From Chloroflexota bacterium (GTDB lineage: Bacteria > Chloroflexota > UBA6077 > FW602-bin22), in the NCBI GenBank assembly GCA_004297775.1, contig SCUE01000030.1:62001-126000 (forward strand): a stretch of DNA of 64,000 nt. The letters run 5' to 3'. The first letter of the stretch is position 1, and the number at the start of each line of letters is the position of its first letter. Positions 17,370-24,868 of the stretch are shown here, one piece after another. Under the pieces are notes generated by a model. The model was given only the letters and a program-made list of their open reading frames with translations, made no database searches and had not been told where the DNA came from. Both the position numbers and the translations under genes were made by a program.

Positions 17370-17648
17370 CTACTCGGCCGTTGGTGGCGCGAACCACGTG
17401 TCGGACGAGGTGCCGTCCGGTCCAATGACGTTCACCCCTCGCAGAACGCCGGCCGTGACCAGCGCGGCAAGGCGCTGGCGCACACACGCGCGAGTAACCG
17501 CATCGGGCTTCGCCCCCTGCACGGCGAGGGCGGCGACGATCGCGTCGGGCGCGGCGAGGCCCTCGGCGTACCCATAGCGCGCGACAGCGGCGACCTCGGA
17601 CACCGCCGCGACGATCGCCGCGTCGGTCAGGGGCGTCCGTCGCGTCAC
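17370..17648 (-). CDS. Hypothetical small protein, possibly winged-helix
   Basis: 92 residues from a GTG. Not recognised. The core is Ala/Val-rich helical (DAAIVAAVSEVAAVARYGYA), then RQRLAALVTAGVLRGVNVIG, which looks like the recognition helix and wing of a small winged-helix fold, and ends DTWFAPP. Codon use resembles neighbours, and a strong hairpin follows the stop, which supports a real gene. Function unknown. Confidence 0.5.
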   Translation of the reverse strand: MTRRTPLTDAAIVAAVSEVAAVARYGYAEGLAAPDAIVAALAVQGAKPDAVTRACVRQRLAALVTAGVLRGVNVIGPDGTSSDTWFAPPTAE

Positions 17649-17682
17649 TCGGCGATGCTACCAGGAAGGTGCTACCCCATCG

Positions 17683-18072
17683 TTACTTGCGGTTGTAGAA
17701 CTCGACCTGCCAACGCCACTCCGAGCCGTCGGGCGCGTTCCACCAGGCCTGGAGCACGCCGACCTCGCCACCGGGAAGCATCACCAGTGCGCTCAAGTCG
17801 GCTTCAGTCGGCCGACGATCTTCGCGGACCACCGCCCAGCCCCGGATTGCCAGGCGCGTCAAGGGGTATTGGCGCCCTGTGCGCTTCAGACTATCGTTGC
17901 GGGCGACCACGCGCTCGTCGCCGTCGCGGACGATGACCGCGAGAGTCTCGGGGGCCGCATGAACCCACATCACGTCGACCTGATTGACGCGACCGCGGGC
18001 GAACGGTAGCCCGGTCGCTCCTGCCTCTGGAAACCACAGGTCCCAGGTTTGCTGCCGCGTCGTAGCGGTCAC
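17683..18072 (-). CDS. Conserved hypothetical protein, beta-rich
   Basis: 129 residues from a GTG whose last bases overlap the stop of the upstream membrane-protein frame (GTGA). The product begins TATTRQQTWDLWFPEAGATG and ends with WRWQVEFYNRK. Alternating hydrophobic strands and conserved-looking Trp residues suggest a small beta domain. The frame extends upstream to 18696 in basic, Arg/Cys-rich sequence that is a shadow of the membrane protein, so the shorter start was chosen. No function recognised. Confidence 0.55.
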   Translation of the reverse strand: MTATTRQQTWDLWFPEAGATGLPFARGRVNQVDVMWVHAAPETLAVIVRDGDERVVARNDSLKRTGRQYPLTRLAIRGWAVVREDRRPTEADLSALVMLPGGEVGVLQAWWNAPDGSEWRWQVEFYNRK

Positions 18073-18644
18073 CGCAACGAAGAGCCAATTGCCACTGCGT
18101 CGCCAGGGACAGCGGCCAGAACGGCCCCCAGCAGCATCAGCAGCATGACCGCTCCTGCTGGCACGCCCAGTACCCAGAAGAATATTGGCATCGAAACTCC
18201 CCCTTGGAGAATGCGGCTGTGCCGAGGCGAGGCCGCACGCGGGAACGCGGCGAAGATCAGGGCTCCGATGACCGTGACTACGATCGAGCCAACTAGCCAC
18301 GTGGCACTGCCAAGAACTGGCCCACCCGATCGCGCGCCGACAATGGCCGCGACGACGGTTCTGATCATGTTGTCGGCGGTGTTTCGGTAACCGTCGCCGC
18401 TCACGAACTGTCCAGCAAACCAGCCGGAAGTCATGCCAACAATCAACCATGCGATGAGGCCGCCAGATTCCAGAGCCAGAGCTCGAACCCTCCGCGTTGG
18501 TCCGTGTCCGGGACTCAACGCCGGCCGATAGCAACCGACGCGAAGCGTGCCGGATCGGCGAAGAGAGTAACCAAACGTACGTGCATCGGAGTTGAGGCTG
18601 GCCGTGCCGACACCCACATCGTCGCGACGCGTCATCCCTATCAC
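18069..18644 (-). CDS. GlsB/YeaQ/YmgE-like membrane protein, apparently fused to a second small membrane protein
   Basis: A 191-codon frame with GTG start at 18644 behind a GGGAGGA ribosome site. Residues about 60-130 (GGLIAWLIVGMTSGWFAGQF and WLVGSIVVTVIGALIFAAF) match the glycine-rich three-helix pattern of transglycosylase-associated GlsB/YeaQ proteins, usually ~80 residues long and linked to stress. The last 40 residues begin at an ATG at 18191 behind an AGGGGGAG sequence: MPIFFWVLGVPAGAVMLLML. That looks like an independent small membrane protein in the same frame with no stop between. The N-terminal 55 residues look non-native, so the true start may be nearer 18473. Confidence 0.55.
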   Translation of the reverse strand: MIGMTRRDDVGVGTASLNSDARTFGYSLRRSGTLRVGCYRPALSPGHGPTRRVRALALESGGLIAWLIVGMTSGWFAGQFVSGDGYRNTADNMIRTVVAAIVGARSGGPVLGSATWLVGSIVVTVIGALIFAAFPRAASPRHSRILQGGVSMPIFFWVLGVPAGAVMLLMLLGAVLAAVPGDAVAIGSSLR

Positions 18645-18756
18645 TGTCCTCCCATCCTAATGAGGCTTCGGTGACTGAAGGTGACAAGAGCTTCATTCCT
18701 GGAGCGCCACGTCGCGCTTGCCCGCCCCGGGAGCAACCTGGCAGGCTGGCGCGAGT

Positions 18757-18882
18757 GTGTGGATTTCGGCCCGCGCCTATGCCGACGTGCCACCCATTCC
18801 CCGTTCGGCTCTGATGGAGCGCGGCGAGATCGTGTTCACGCGCGATGATGTTGTGGCCAGCCAGGGAGTCTCCCAGGCCTGA
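18757..18882 (+). pseudogene. norB: Remnant of nitric oxide reductase large subunit (NorB N-terminal region)
   Basis: A 41-codon stretch reads VWISARAYADVPPIPRSALM and then GEIVFTRDDVVASQGVSQA before a TGA. This resembles the segment just after the first helix of quinol/cytochrome c nitric oxide reductases, where YxxxPPIP, a (V/L)FTxxDI-type stretch and GQxVF occur. No helix-rich body follows, so this is only a fragment. The recognition is from memory and short, so moderate confidence. Confidence 0.45.
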
Positions 18883-19080
18883 CTACGCGCTCAGAGCGAA
18901 GCTAACAGACATCCGGGCGTACACGGCCACGCGGCCATCGAACGACGCTGGCAGGTGGCCAGAAGCGGAGAGGTCAACCTCGCGGCCCGGCATGTCGATC
19001 CGACGGTACTTCCCGGCCGGCACCAGCGTCCCAGCGGCGAAGAGCGGGCCGGTCGTGCCGAACTCTGAGTCATCGATCAC
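18883..19080 (-). CDS. Small hypothetical protein, 65 residues
   Basis: GTG start at 19080 with a strong GGAGGA seven bases upstream, which decides the start. The product begins IDDSEFGTTGPLFAAGTLVP and continues AGKYRRIDMPGREVDLSASG and LPASFDGRVAVYARM. The AGxYRRxDxPGREV/LPASxDGRVAxY pattern looks like a compact beta protein. It would be missed by ORF callers favouring longer frames. Function unknown; the stop abuts the NorB remnant on the other strand. Confidence 0.5.
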   Translation of the reverse strand: MIDDSEFGTTGPLFAAGTLVPAGKYRRIDMPGREVDLSASGHLPASFDGRVAVYARMSVSFALSA

Positions 19081-19276
19081 CGGCTTTCCTCCAACGCGCT
19101 TAGCTTCGGTCGCCCGTATTAACTGGACGCTAACGAGATGGTGCCAGTTGGACGAGTTTGCTAACACGGGCAAAAGGTCAGAAGAAGACCTGTACCTACG
19201 GCCAGCGAATCGTGCGCCCCGAGGCCGGGCGATCACGACACGACGATCGGATCCGGGCGCACGAGGGCCGGGGGAA

Positions 19277-19831
19277 TCAGCCCGTCTCAGCCGGTCGGTG
19301 AGCCTCGAGCAGCCAGAGTCTCTTCTCGATGCCGTCAAGAACCTCGATGACGAGATCCTGCGAGACCAGGTCCAGCTCGCCGAGTTGTCCGAGCCGGCTA
19401 CGTCCGACCTCCGAGACAGTCTGCAGGCCCGCGCCTATCAACTCCACGACCTGATGATCGGCAATCCGTCCGCCGGGAAACGGCTCGAGGTGCGTGTTGC
19501 GTGCCAGCGTCGTCAGCCGACCGTCGGCGGCGACGCCAAGGGCCAGACAACGCTCGGCCAACCGGTCCGCGACAACGCCGGCTTCCTCAACCAGTTCATC
19601 GAGCAGCAGGTGGATGTCGCGGAACATCGGGCCGCGTAGATTCCAGTGCGCCTGCTTCGCCTGCAGCGAGAGATCGATCGTGTCGACCAGCAGCTCCTGC
19701 AAGATATCGGCAGCGGCGAGGCGTCGGTCAATACCGAATGCCGCGGTGTGACGGGTGAGCGCACTTCGCTCCTCGGCGCGTTCGCTTTCGGCGATCGCCC
19801 TTGCGCCGTTCGCCTTGGTCCGCTCTTTCAT
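19277..19831 (-). CDS. dps: Dps family ferritin-like DNA-protection protein
   Basis: 184 residues. The Dps signature is clear: LQAKQAHWNLRGPMFRDIHL followed by LLDELVEEAGVVADRLAER, containing the His and acidic residues of the inter-subunit ferroxidase site. The N-terminal ~30 residues are charged and could bind DNA. Dps dodecamers oxidise and store iron and shield DNA under starvation or peroxide. Length matches the family. It appears monocistronic. Confidence 0.93.
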   Translation of the reverse strand: MKERTKANGARAIAESERAEERSALTRHTAAFGIDRRLAAADILQELLVDTIDLSLQAKQAHWNLRGPMFRDIHLLLDELVEEAGVVADRLAERCLALGVAADGRLTTLARNTHLEPFPGGRIADHQVVELIGAGLQTVSEVGRSRLGQLGELDLVSQDLVIEVLDGIEKRLWLLEAHRPAETG

Positions 19832-20030
19832 TCAGAAACCTGCTTCTCGATTAATGGGTCGTCAGTAGGCACGATACGCAGACCAGTACCAGGTTCTGGT
19901 GACGAAACTGTCATCCGGCCGAAAATCGGGTGTTTACCCGTGTTGTCTGGGGCTGACGAGCCATTTCGCCTGCACTGGAAGCCTGTTGAGCCCCACGGAG
20001 GTGCAGGCCGAAGAAGATCTGCACGGATGT

Positions 20031-20401
20031 TCAGCGAGATCGGATCTGGTGCGTGTGCGCCCGAAGCCGGGTCACGAAATCTTGCGGCGTCAGACCGGCG
20101 CTGAAGTCGAGGATCCAATCCGCGATCTCGGCGTTCTCGAGGATGGCCTCCCAACCGTTCCAGTAAAGGAACGCCAGCATCGTGGTAGCAGCCGTGCGCT
20201 TGTGGCCGTCGATGAAGCCTTGTGTCTCACAAATCCCGTGGGCCAGGCCAATACAGCCGCCTGAAGAATGACGTCCGCGTTTTCGTAATGCGCCCAGTGA
20301 AGTGGGCGCGCAAGTGACGACTCCAGCGTGGGTCGAGACCGCAACATCTGACTTGCGAGCGCATAGTCTGTCTCATTCGCATCGGCATAGGTGTACAGCA
20401 C
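20031..20401 (-). pseudogene. Frameshifted Doc/Fic-type toxin
   Basis: Two frames together restore a Doc protein. The first part (20401 down to about 20245) reads RSRPTLESSLARPLHWAHYE and NADVILQAAVLAW. After a one-base shift near 20245 the frame continues ICETQGFIDGHKRTAATTML and then AFLYWNGWEAILENAEIADW, ending at 20031. GFIDGHKRTA is the Fic/Doc core HxFx(D/E)GNKR with N to H and loss of the first His. The shift and motif changes argue for a dead phosphotransferase toxin. Confidence 0.7.
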
Positions 20402-20430
20402 GTCGAGCGCTCCAGAGCCCAGAAGTCACC

Positions 20431-20562
20431 GAATCCCCGAATGTTCTCCGCGAGCGCTATGCTCGCCACGCGACGACGTCAACGCTCGTGCGAGAAATGC
20501 TCGACGCGCTGATGGGCGAACGCTCCCTTACCGAGGAGTTGTATCGGTCGCGCGGCGCGTGA
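20431..20562 (+). pseudogene. Probable antitoxin remnant preceding the decayed PIN toxin
   Basis: In frame and ending 3 bases before the toxin remnant, the sequence reads ARHATTSTLVREMLDALMGE then RSLTEELYRSRGA. Position and tail style fit the C-terminal half of a VapB-type antitoxin. No DNA-binding half is visible upstream. Weakly supported. Confidence 0.35.
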
Positions 20563-20565
20563 CGG

Positions 20566-20814
20566 GTGCCGGTCTTCTACATTGAGAGTTCGCGAACTGG
20601 TCGCGGAGTCCATTGATGTGGTGTCACGTTGGCCGTTGCGGGCGGTGGATGCCCTCCATGTCGCGTCAGCCGACAGGATCTTCCGCCCGGTTGAGCGGAC
20701 TGTTTCGTCGTCAGCGCTGACCGTGAGATCGCTCGCGCGTGCGCAGCGCTTCGACTGCCATTGCTCGATCCGGAGAATGACTCCTCGCTCGCCGCCTTGA
20801 GGCGGTTGCGCTGA
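20566..20814 (+). pseudogene. Decayed PIN-domain toxin (VapC-like)
   Basis: A GTG start gives VPVFYIESS, the standard first strand of PIN toxins, then an early stop. After a missing centre, another frame reads RWPLRAVDALHVASADRIFR. A third frame reads FVVSADREIARACAALRLPL and then LDPENDSSLAALRRLR to the stop at 20814. These are the C-terminal PIN motifs (DALHxASA and VSADRE). A deletion and at least one frameshift make it inactive. Confidence 0.7.
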
Positions 20815-20918
20815 CCGATGCCCGATTTCCCGCCGATCGACCGGCGGAGTCTCAGGCGCACGCCTCCGCCCGCGCGCTGTAAGCTCACACCCCACTTCCC
20901 TTCCATCGGAGGCGCCCC

Positions 20919-21854
20919 GTGCGCGCGGTTGTTGTTGATCCCGATGTTGCCGGCCGATTGCGCATCGGCACGGTCGACGAACCCATCCCGCTCTCGAATC
21001 AGGCGCTGGTGCGCGTTCAGACCACGTCGCTCAATCCCGGCGAATGCCGTCGCGCCGCCCGCGAAGCGGCCGGATGGCGCCCTGGTTGGGACCTCGCCGG
21101 CACCGTGATTCGGCCGGCCGCCGATGGCTCGGGGCCTGGCGTCGGCACGCGGGTCGTCGGCAACATCTCGAACGGCTCCTGGTCCGAGATCGTCGCGGCG
21201 CGGGCCGATTTCTTGTCGCCGATTCCGGACGAGCTCTCCTTCGAGCTCGCTTCCACCCTGCCGATCGCCGGTCTGACCCCGTTTCGCGCACTCGAGCACG
21301 GCGGATTCCTCCTCGGACGCAACGTTCTCATTACCGGCGCGTCCGGGACGGTCGGCGCGTTCGCGATTCAGTTCGCCCGGCTCTCGGGCGCCCGAGTCGT
21401 CGGCGTCGTGCGCCGAGCCGAACGCGCCGCGATCGCCCAGGAAGCCGGCGCTCACATCGTCGCGGTCGGCGAGGATGCCAGCGTCGCCGCGCCGTATGGA
21501 CCGTACAACGTGGTCCTCGACGGCCAGGGCGGCCAGTCGCTGGCGGCGTCGCTCGGGATGCTGGCCAAAGATGGCATCTGTGTCTTCTTCGGCACTTCGG
21601 CCAGCCGCGAGGTCCATCTCGACCCCCACGACTTCTATCTGAAGGGTGGCGGACAGCTCTATGGGCTCTCGCTCGGACACGAGCTGACGAAGCGTGGACC
21701 GGCCGAGGATCTGGCCCGCCTCGCGCGGATGGTCGTCGACGGCACACTAAAGGTTCGCGTCGATGTGACCGCTTCGTGGCGCGAGGTCGCTGAGTTGGTC
21801 CGCCGTCAACTCGCGCGTGAGACGATCGGCAAGATCGTCATGCGCATCGACTAG
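20919..21854 (+). CDS. Zinc-independent quinone oxidoreductase/MDR-type alcohol dehydrogenase
   Basis: 311 residues of the medium-chain dehydrogenase/reductase superfamily. GTG start with GGAGG about 6 bases upstream. The catalytic domain starts MRAVVVDPDVAGRLRIGTVD; the NADPH-binding loop is VLITGASGTVGAFAIQFARL near residue 140. The usual zinc-ligand Cys/His residues are missing, which fits the quinone oxidoreductase branch. It likely reduces quinones or enones using NADPH. The RidA gene follows after 33 bases. Confidence 0.87.
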   Translation: MRAVVVDPDVAGRLRIGTVDEPIPLSNQALVRVQTTSLNPGECRRAAREAAGWRPGWDLAGTVIRPAADGSGPGVGTRVVGNISNGSWSEIVAARADFLSPIPDELSFELASTLPIAGLTPFRALEHGGFLLGRNVLITGASGTVGAFAIQFARLSGARVVGVVRRAERAAIAQEAGAHIVAVGEDASVAAPYGPYNVVLDGQGGQSLAASLGMLAKDGICVFFGTSASREVHLDPHDFYLKGGGQLYGLSLGHELTKRGPAEDLARLARMVVDGTLKVRVDVTASWREVAELVRRQLARETIGKIVMRID

Positions 21855-21887
21855 CGTCCCGACATCCACCGCTGAAGGAGTCCACTT

Positions 21888-22265
21888 ATGGAACGACGCG
21901 TTCTCGGCACCAGTCGCGGTTCCTTTTCGCTCGGCATCACCGTTACGGGCGGACGCCACGTCTACGTATCCGGCTGCGTATCCTCGGACCACGACGGTCG
22001 CATCGTCGGTCGGGGCGATGTCGGCGCGCAATCGCGGCAGGCGTTCGCGAACATGGCCGCCGTGCTGGCCGAGGCCGGCGGCACGCTGGCGGATGTCGTC
22101 AAGCTGACCGCCTTCGTGGTGCCGATGGATCGCTACCGCGAGTACGCCGCCGTGCGCGCCGAGCTGTTCGCCGGACACTTCCCGGCCAGTTCGACGGTCG
22201 GCGTCACCGTGCTGGCCGATCCCGATTACCTGATCGAGATCGAGGCCGTCGCCGTCGTCGGCTGA
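21888..22265 (+). CDS. RidA family (YjgF/UK114) protein
   Basis: 125 residues with the trimeric RidA fold. Visible: VYVSGCVSS, QSRQAFANMAAVLAEAGGTL, VVKLTAFVVPMDRYREYAAV and the C-terminal IEIEAVAVVG. The conserved Arg that binds enamine/imine substrates in RidA (SxRxxV context) is not in the usual place; ASSTVGVTVLADPDYLIEIE replaces it, so this is probably a non-deaminase subgroup. GAAGGAG ribosome site; short spacing to neighbours suggests an operon. Confidence 0.87.
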   Translation: MERRVLGTSRGSFSLGITVTGGRHVYVSGCVSSDHDGRIVGRGDVGAQSRQAFANMAAVLAEAGGTLADVVKLTAFVVPMDRYREYAAVRAELFAGHFPASSTVGVTVLADPDYLIEIEAVAVVG

Positions 22266-22283
22266 CGAGGAGGAGCAACGACC

Positions 22284-23654
22284 ATGAGCGAGCGTTTCGA
22301 ACGGGTCGGCGCGATTGCGCAAGCCGAAATGGCGCGCCTGGGCGTGCCGGGCGTCGCGCTCGGCGTCCTGCATGGCGGCAACACCGAGACGACCGGCTTC
22401 GGCGTCACGAATGTCGAGAATCCGCTCCCGGTCGATGGCGGCACGCTCTTTCGCATCGCCTCGATCTCGAAGACGTTCCTCGCGATGGCGGCCATGCGTC
22501 TGGTCGAGGCGGGAAGCCTCGATCTCGATGCGCCCGTCAAGCGATACCTGCCCGATTTCCGCCTGCGCGACCTCGAAGCGCAGGAGCGCGCGACGATTCG
22601 CCACTGTCTGACTCACGTCGGCGGCTGGCAGGGCGACGTCTTCGACGATCCGACGAGCCCTGATTCGGTCGGTCGCGGCGACGACGCACTGGCGCGCTAC
22701 GTCGCCAGCCTCGCGACCGTTCCGCAGTTGACGCCTCTCGGCACGGTCTGGTCGTACAACAACGCCGGATTCGGCATCGTCGGCCGCGTCCTCGAGGTCG
22801 TCACCGCGCGCCCGTTCGAGCGCGCGATCGGCGACCTGCTCCTGCGCCCGCTCGGGATGGCGCGCACGTTCTACTTCGCCGAGGAGATCGTCACCTATCG
22901 AGTGTCGGCCGGACACACGACGCTCGTCGACGGCCCGCGTGTGACCCGGCCCTGGGACCTCGGTCGCGCTGGCAGTCCGCTCGGCGGCCTCATCTCGTGC
23001 GTCGACGATCTGCTGATCTGGGCACGCTTCAATCTCGGCGATGGCCGCGCACCCGATGGCGCACGTTTGCTCTCGGCCGAGACGATGCGGTATGTCAAGG
23101 CGCCACTCGCGCCGGCCGGGTCGCTGGCCGACACGATCGGCATCACCTGGCAGTCGACCGATGTCGGCGCAGTCCGAACGGTCGGGCACGGTGGCGTCTG
23201 GCTGAATCAGATGTCGAGCTTCCGCCTGGCGCCGGATCGCGATTTCGCGGTTGTCTGTCTGACGAACGCGAATCGTGGGACCGAGCTACACGGCGAGGTC
23301 ACCGGCGCGGCGCTGCGCGAATACCTGGGCGCTCGTGCGCCGGAGCCGGCGTACCTTTCGCCATCGGCGGCTGACCTCGAGGCGCGCGCCGGCTTGTACA
23401 CCGCCGCGCTCGACGATCTTTCTCTGGCGGTCGTCGACGACGGGCTGGTCCTGACGGTGACGCGGCGGGCCGATCTTTTTCGCGCTCGGCCACAGACGCC
23501 GATGCCGGGTCCGACCAGGCTGGCGTTCCGTGCACCCGACAGCGTCGTCGGTCTCGACGAGCCGTTCAAGGGCGCGCGTGGCGAATTCATCACCGGAGCC
23601 GATAGCCGTCTCGCCTGGTTTCGCTGGGGTGGCCGCATCCACGCCCGGATGTAG
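22284..23654 (+). CDS. Serine hydrolase of the class C beta-lactamase/D-aminopeptidase type
   Basis: 456 residues. The active-site SxxK is in LFRIASISKTFLAMAAMRLV (Ser near residue 62), the YxN motif is VWSYNNAGFG near 155, and a third motif HGGVW lies near 300. A C-terminal beta extension of ~110 residues follows. The family includes AmpC, D-aminopeptidases and esterases; no signal peptide is visible, so it is probably cytoplasmic and hydrolyses an ester or amide. GAGGAG ribosome site 18 bases after RidA. Confidence 0.87.
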   Translation: MSERFERVGAIAQAEMARLGVPGVALGVLHGGNTETTGFGVTNVENPLPVDGGTLFRIASISKTFLAMAAMRLVEAGSLDLDAPVKRYLPDFRLRDLEAQERATIRHCLTHVGGWQGDVFDDPTSPDSVGRGDDALARYVASLATVPQLTPLGTVWSYNNAGFGIVGRVLEVVTARPFERAIGDLLLRPLGMARTFYFAEEIVTYRVSAGHTTLVDGPRVTRPWDLGRAGSPLGGLISCVDDLLIWARFNLGDGRAPDGARLLSAETMRYVKAPLAPAGSLADTIGITWQSTDVGAVRTVGHGGVWLNQMSSFRLAPDRDFAVVCLTNANRGTELHGEVTGAALREYLGARAPEPAYLSPSAADLEARAGLYTAALDDLSLAVVDDGLVLTVTRRADLFRARPQTPMPGPTRLAFRAPDSVVGLDEPFKGARGEFITGADSRLAWFRWGGRIHARM

Positions 23655-23719
23655 GCGCGCCGCGGGCGAGACGCCCACGCGCCCACGCAAGAGCCCGAAT
23701 CCACGCTCGGGTGTAGGCG
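23637..23719. repeat. Short direct repeat and two hairpins between convergent genes
   Basis: A 21-base unit (ATCCACGCCCGGATGTAGGC plus G) at 23637-23657 recurs at 23699-23719 with two changes. Between them lie a hairpin GGGCG-aga-CGCCC (23664-23676) and, across the second copy, CCCGA/TCGGG (23694-23711). The first copy contains the serine hydrolase stop codon. It may act as a two-way terminator and also looks like a duplicated dispersed element. Confidence 0.5.
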
Positions 23720-23728
23720 AGTCGGCGT

Positions 23729-24109
23729 TCAGCCGTTGCGCAGCACCGCCAACGGTGGTCCGAGCGTCTCGGACTCGGTCGCCGAATCGTCCCCGTCGCG
23801 GGACGGAACGCCCAGGCGAATCACCGCCGATTCCGGACACTGGTGGCAGTGCACGAAGAGGCGCCGAAGCGCGGTCTGCGTAAACCCGATCATCGTGTCG
23901 CAGGCCGAGCATGTCAGCCGCGTCATTCGCGGTCCGTCGCCCGTGACCGATTCCCGATCGATCGAGCGCACCGTCGGCCGTCCGCAGGCGTGACAGGTCG
24001 CGCGCACGACGAGGTCACGGCGCGCGTCATCGCCGGCGGCCGTCGCCAGCCCGCGAACCCGACACACGGTGTGACCATTCGAGCACCGGCCAATCGTTTC
24101 GTCACTCAT
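23729..24109 (-). CDS. Hypothetical protein with multiple zinc-ribbon CxxC pairs
   Basis: 126 residues, not recognised. Cysteine pairs occur at CSNGHTVC, CHACGRP, CSACDTM and CHQCPES, enough for two zinc ribbons. The ATG overlaps the stop of the MerR-like regulator by 4 bases, so the two are co-translated, and the protein is probably a partner or modulator of that regulator. The C-terminal 30 residues are acidic and disordered-looking. Confidence 0.65.
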   Translation of the reverse strand: MSDETIGRCSNGHTVCRVRGLATAAGDDARRDLVVRATCHACGRPTVRSIDRESVTGDGPRMTRLTCSACDTMIGFTQTALRRLFVHCHQCPESAVIRLGVPSRDGDDSATESETLGPPLAVLRNG

Positions 24110-24615
24110 ACCAACACCCCTTGTTCCGTGCTCTCTGGCTCGGGTCGTGGTTCAGCCGCGCCGTCATCTGCGACCGGCTTGCGGCGCGCCGCCGCATCAG
24201 TCCGGTGACGCGCGCCGATCGATCGGGTTACCGGCTTCGGTCGATCGGTTGGCGCCGCGAGCAATGCGTCGCAACTGAGCAGCGTCATCGCGAGTTGCCC
24301 GTCTCGAATCCGTTCGACGTCCTGATCCGACTGCGCGACGAACACGTCGCGGTCGATCACAATCAAGCGGACGCTGGCCAGATCCTGCTGCCGTTCGTCC
24401 AAGATCGACAGACAGCGACGGATCGTTCGCAGGCTGACGCCCTGCTTCCGGAGCGCGAGCAGCGCCCGAATCTTGACGACGTCGTGTAGTGTGTACTGGC
24501 GTCGTGGCTCTTCGTCGCCGCCGGGCACGACCAGGCCGATCCAGTGCCAGTGATCGAGCATCCTCGCCGACGCGCCGGTGAGCCGGCGCACGTCACCGCT
24601 GGTGAGGAACGACAT
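24106..24615 (-). CDS. MerR family transcriptional regulator
   Basis: 169 residues. The N-terminal winged helix is MerR-like: LTSGDVRRLTGASARMLDHW then a YTLHDVVKIRALLALRKQGV helix and SLRTIRRCLSIL. The usual coiled dimerisation helix is short, and the C-terminal ~60 residues are polar and proline-rich, with no metal-binding cysteines. A dyad sits directly upstream of the ATG and may be its own operator. Stop overlaps the zinc-ribbon gene (ATGA). Confidence 0.82.
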   Translation of the reverse strand: MSFLTSGDVRRLTGASARMLDHWHWIGLVVPGGDEEPRRQYTLHDVVKIRALLALRKQGVSLRTIRRCLSILDERQQDLASVRLIVIDRDVFVAQSDQDVERIRDGQLAMTLLSCDALLAAPTDRPKPVTRSIGARHRTDAAARRKPVADDGAAEPRPEPESTEQGVLV

Positions 24616-24616
24616 A

Positions 24617-24630
24617 CAACATGTATGTTG
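24617..24630. promoter_or_regulatory. Dyad CAACAT-n2-ATGTTG at the MerR-like gene start
   Basis: Six-base inverted arms with a 2-base spacer lie 2 bases upstream of the regulator's ATG (24615, minus strand). No Shine-Dalgarno is visible, so the mRNA may be leaderless and the dyad would overlap the promoter. An autoregulatory operator is inferred. Confidence 0.45.
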
Positions 24631-24721
24631 CGAGACGGGTCATAAGAACTCTGGCAGAGCATCGTTAGGCCGGCGCGAGAAAGTGACATAAGCCGGCCGG
24701 GACTTTGAGGTCGATGGCGAG

Positions 24722-24850
24722 ACGCCCTCACCCCGGCCCTCTCCCAGACCGTGGGGAGAGGGGACGAAGGCGGAGCGATCTGTCTGAAAGTGAACGAGTC
24801 CGACGAGTGTGGACGAGGGCGGGAGGGACGCCCGCGTCCCCACGGCCATC
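24722..24850. repeat. Dispersed intergenic element with 9-bp hairpin
   Basis: The start CCCTCACCCCGGCCCTCTCC belongs to a sequence type found scattered in many bacterial genomes. Arms CCCTCTCCC (24737-24745) and GGGAGAGGG (24754-24762) form a stem. The 3' part carries GGGACGCCCGCGTCCCCAC, a second internal palindrome-like string. It fills the gap before the leaderless oxidoreductase gene. Confidence 0.5.
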
Positions 24851-24868
24851 CACTGATATTCTTGGGCC

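Noticed and set aside
20577..21680. Long minus-strand frame opposite the quinone oxidoreductase
   Set aside because: Arg/Gly/Asp-rich, no recognisable fold, and it lies antisense to a clear MDR protein; a shadow of GC-rich codons.
21747..23189. 480-residue minus-strand frame
   Set aside because: Antisense to RidA and the serine hydrolase, with typical antisense composition (many Arg, Asp, Gly, His) and no motifs.
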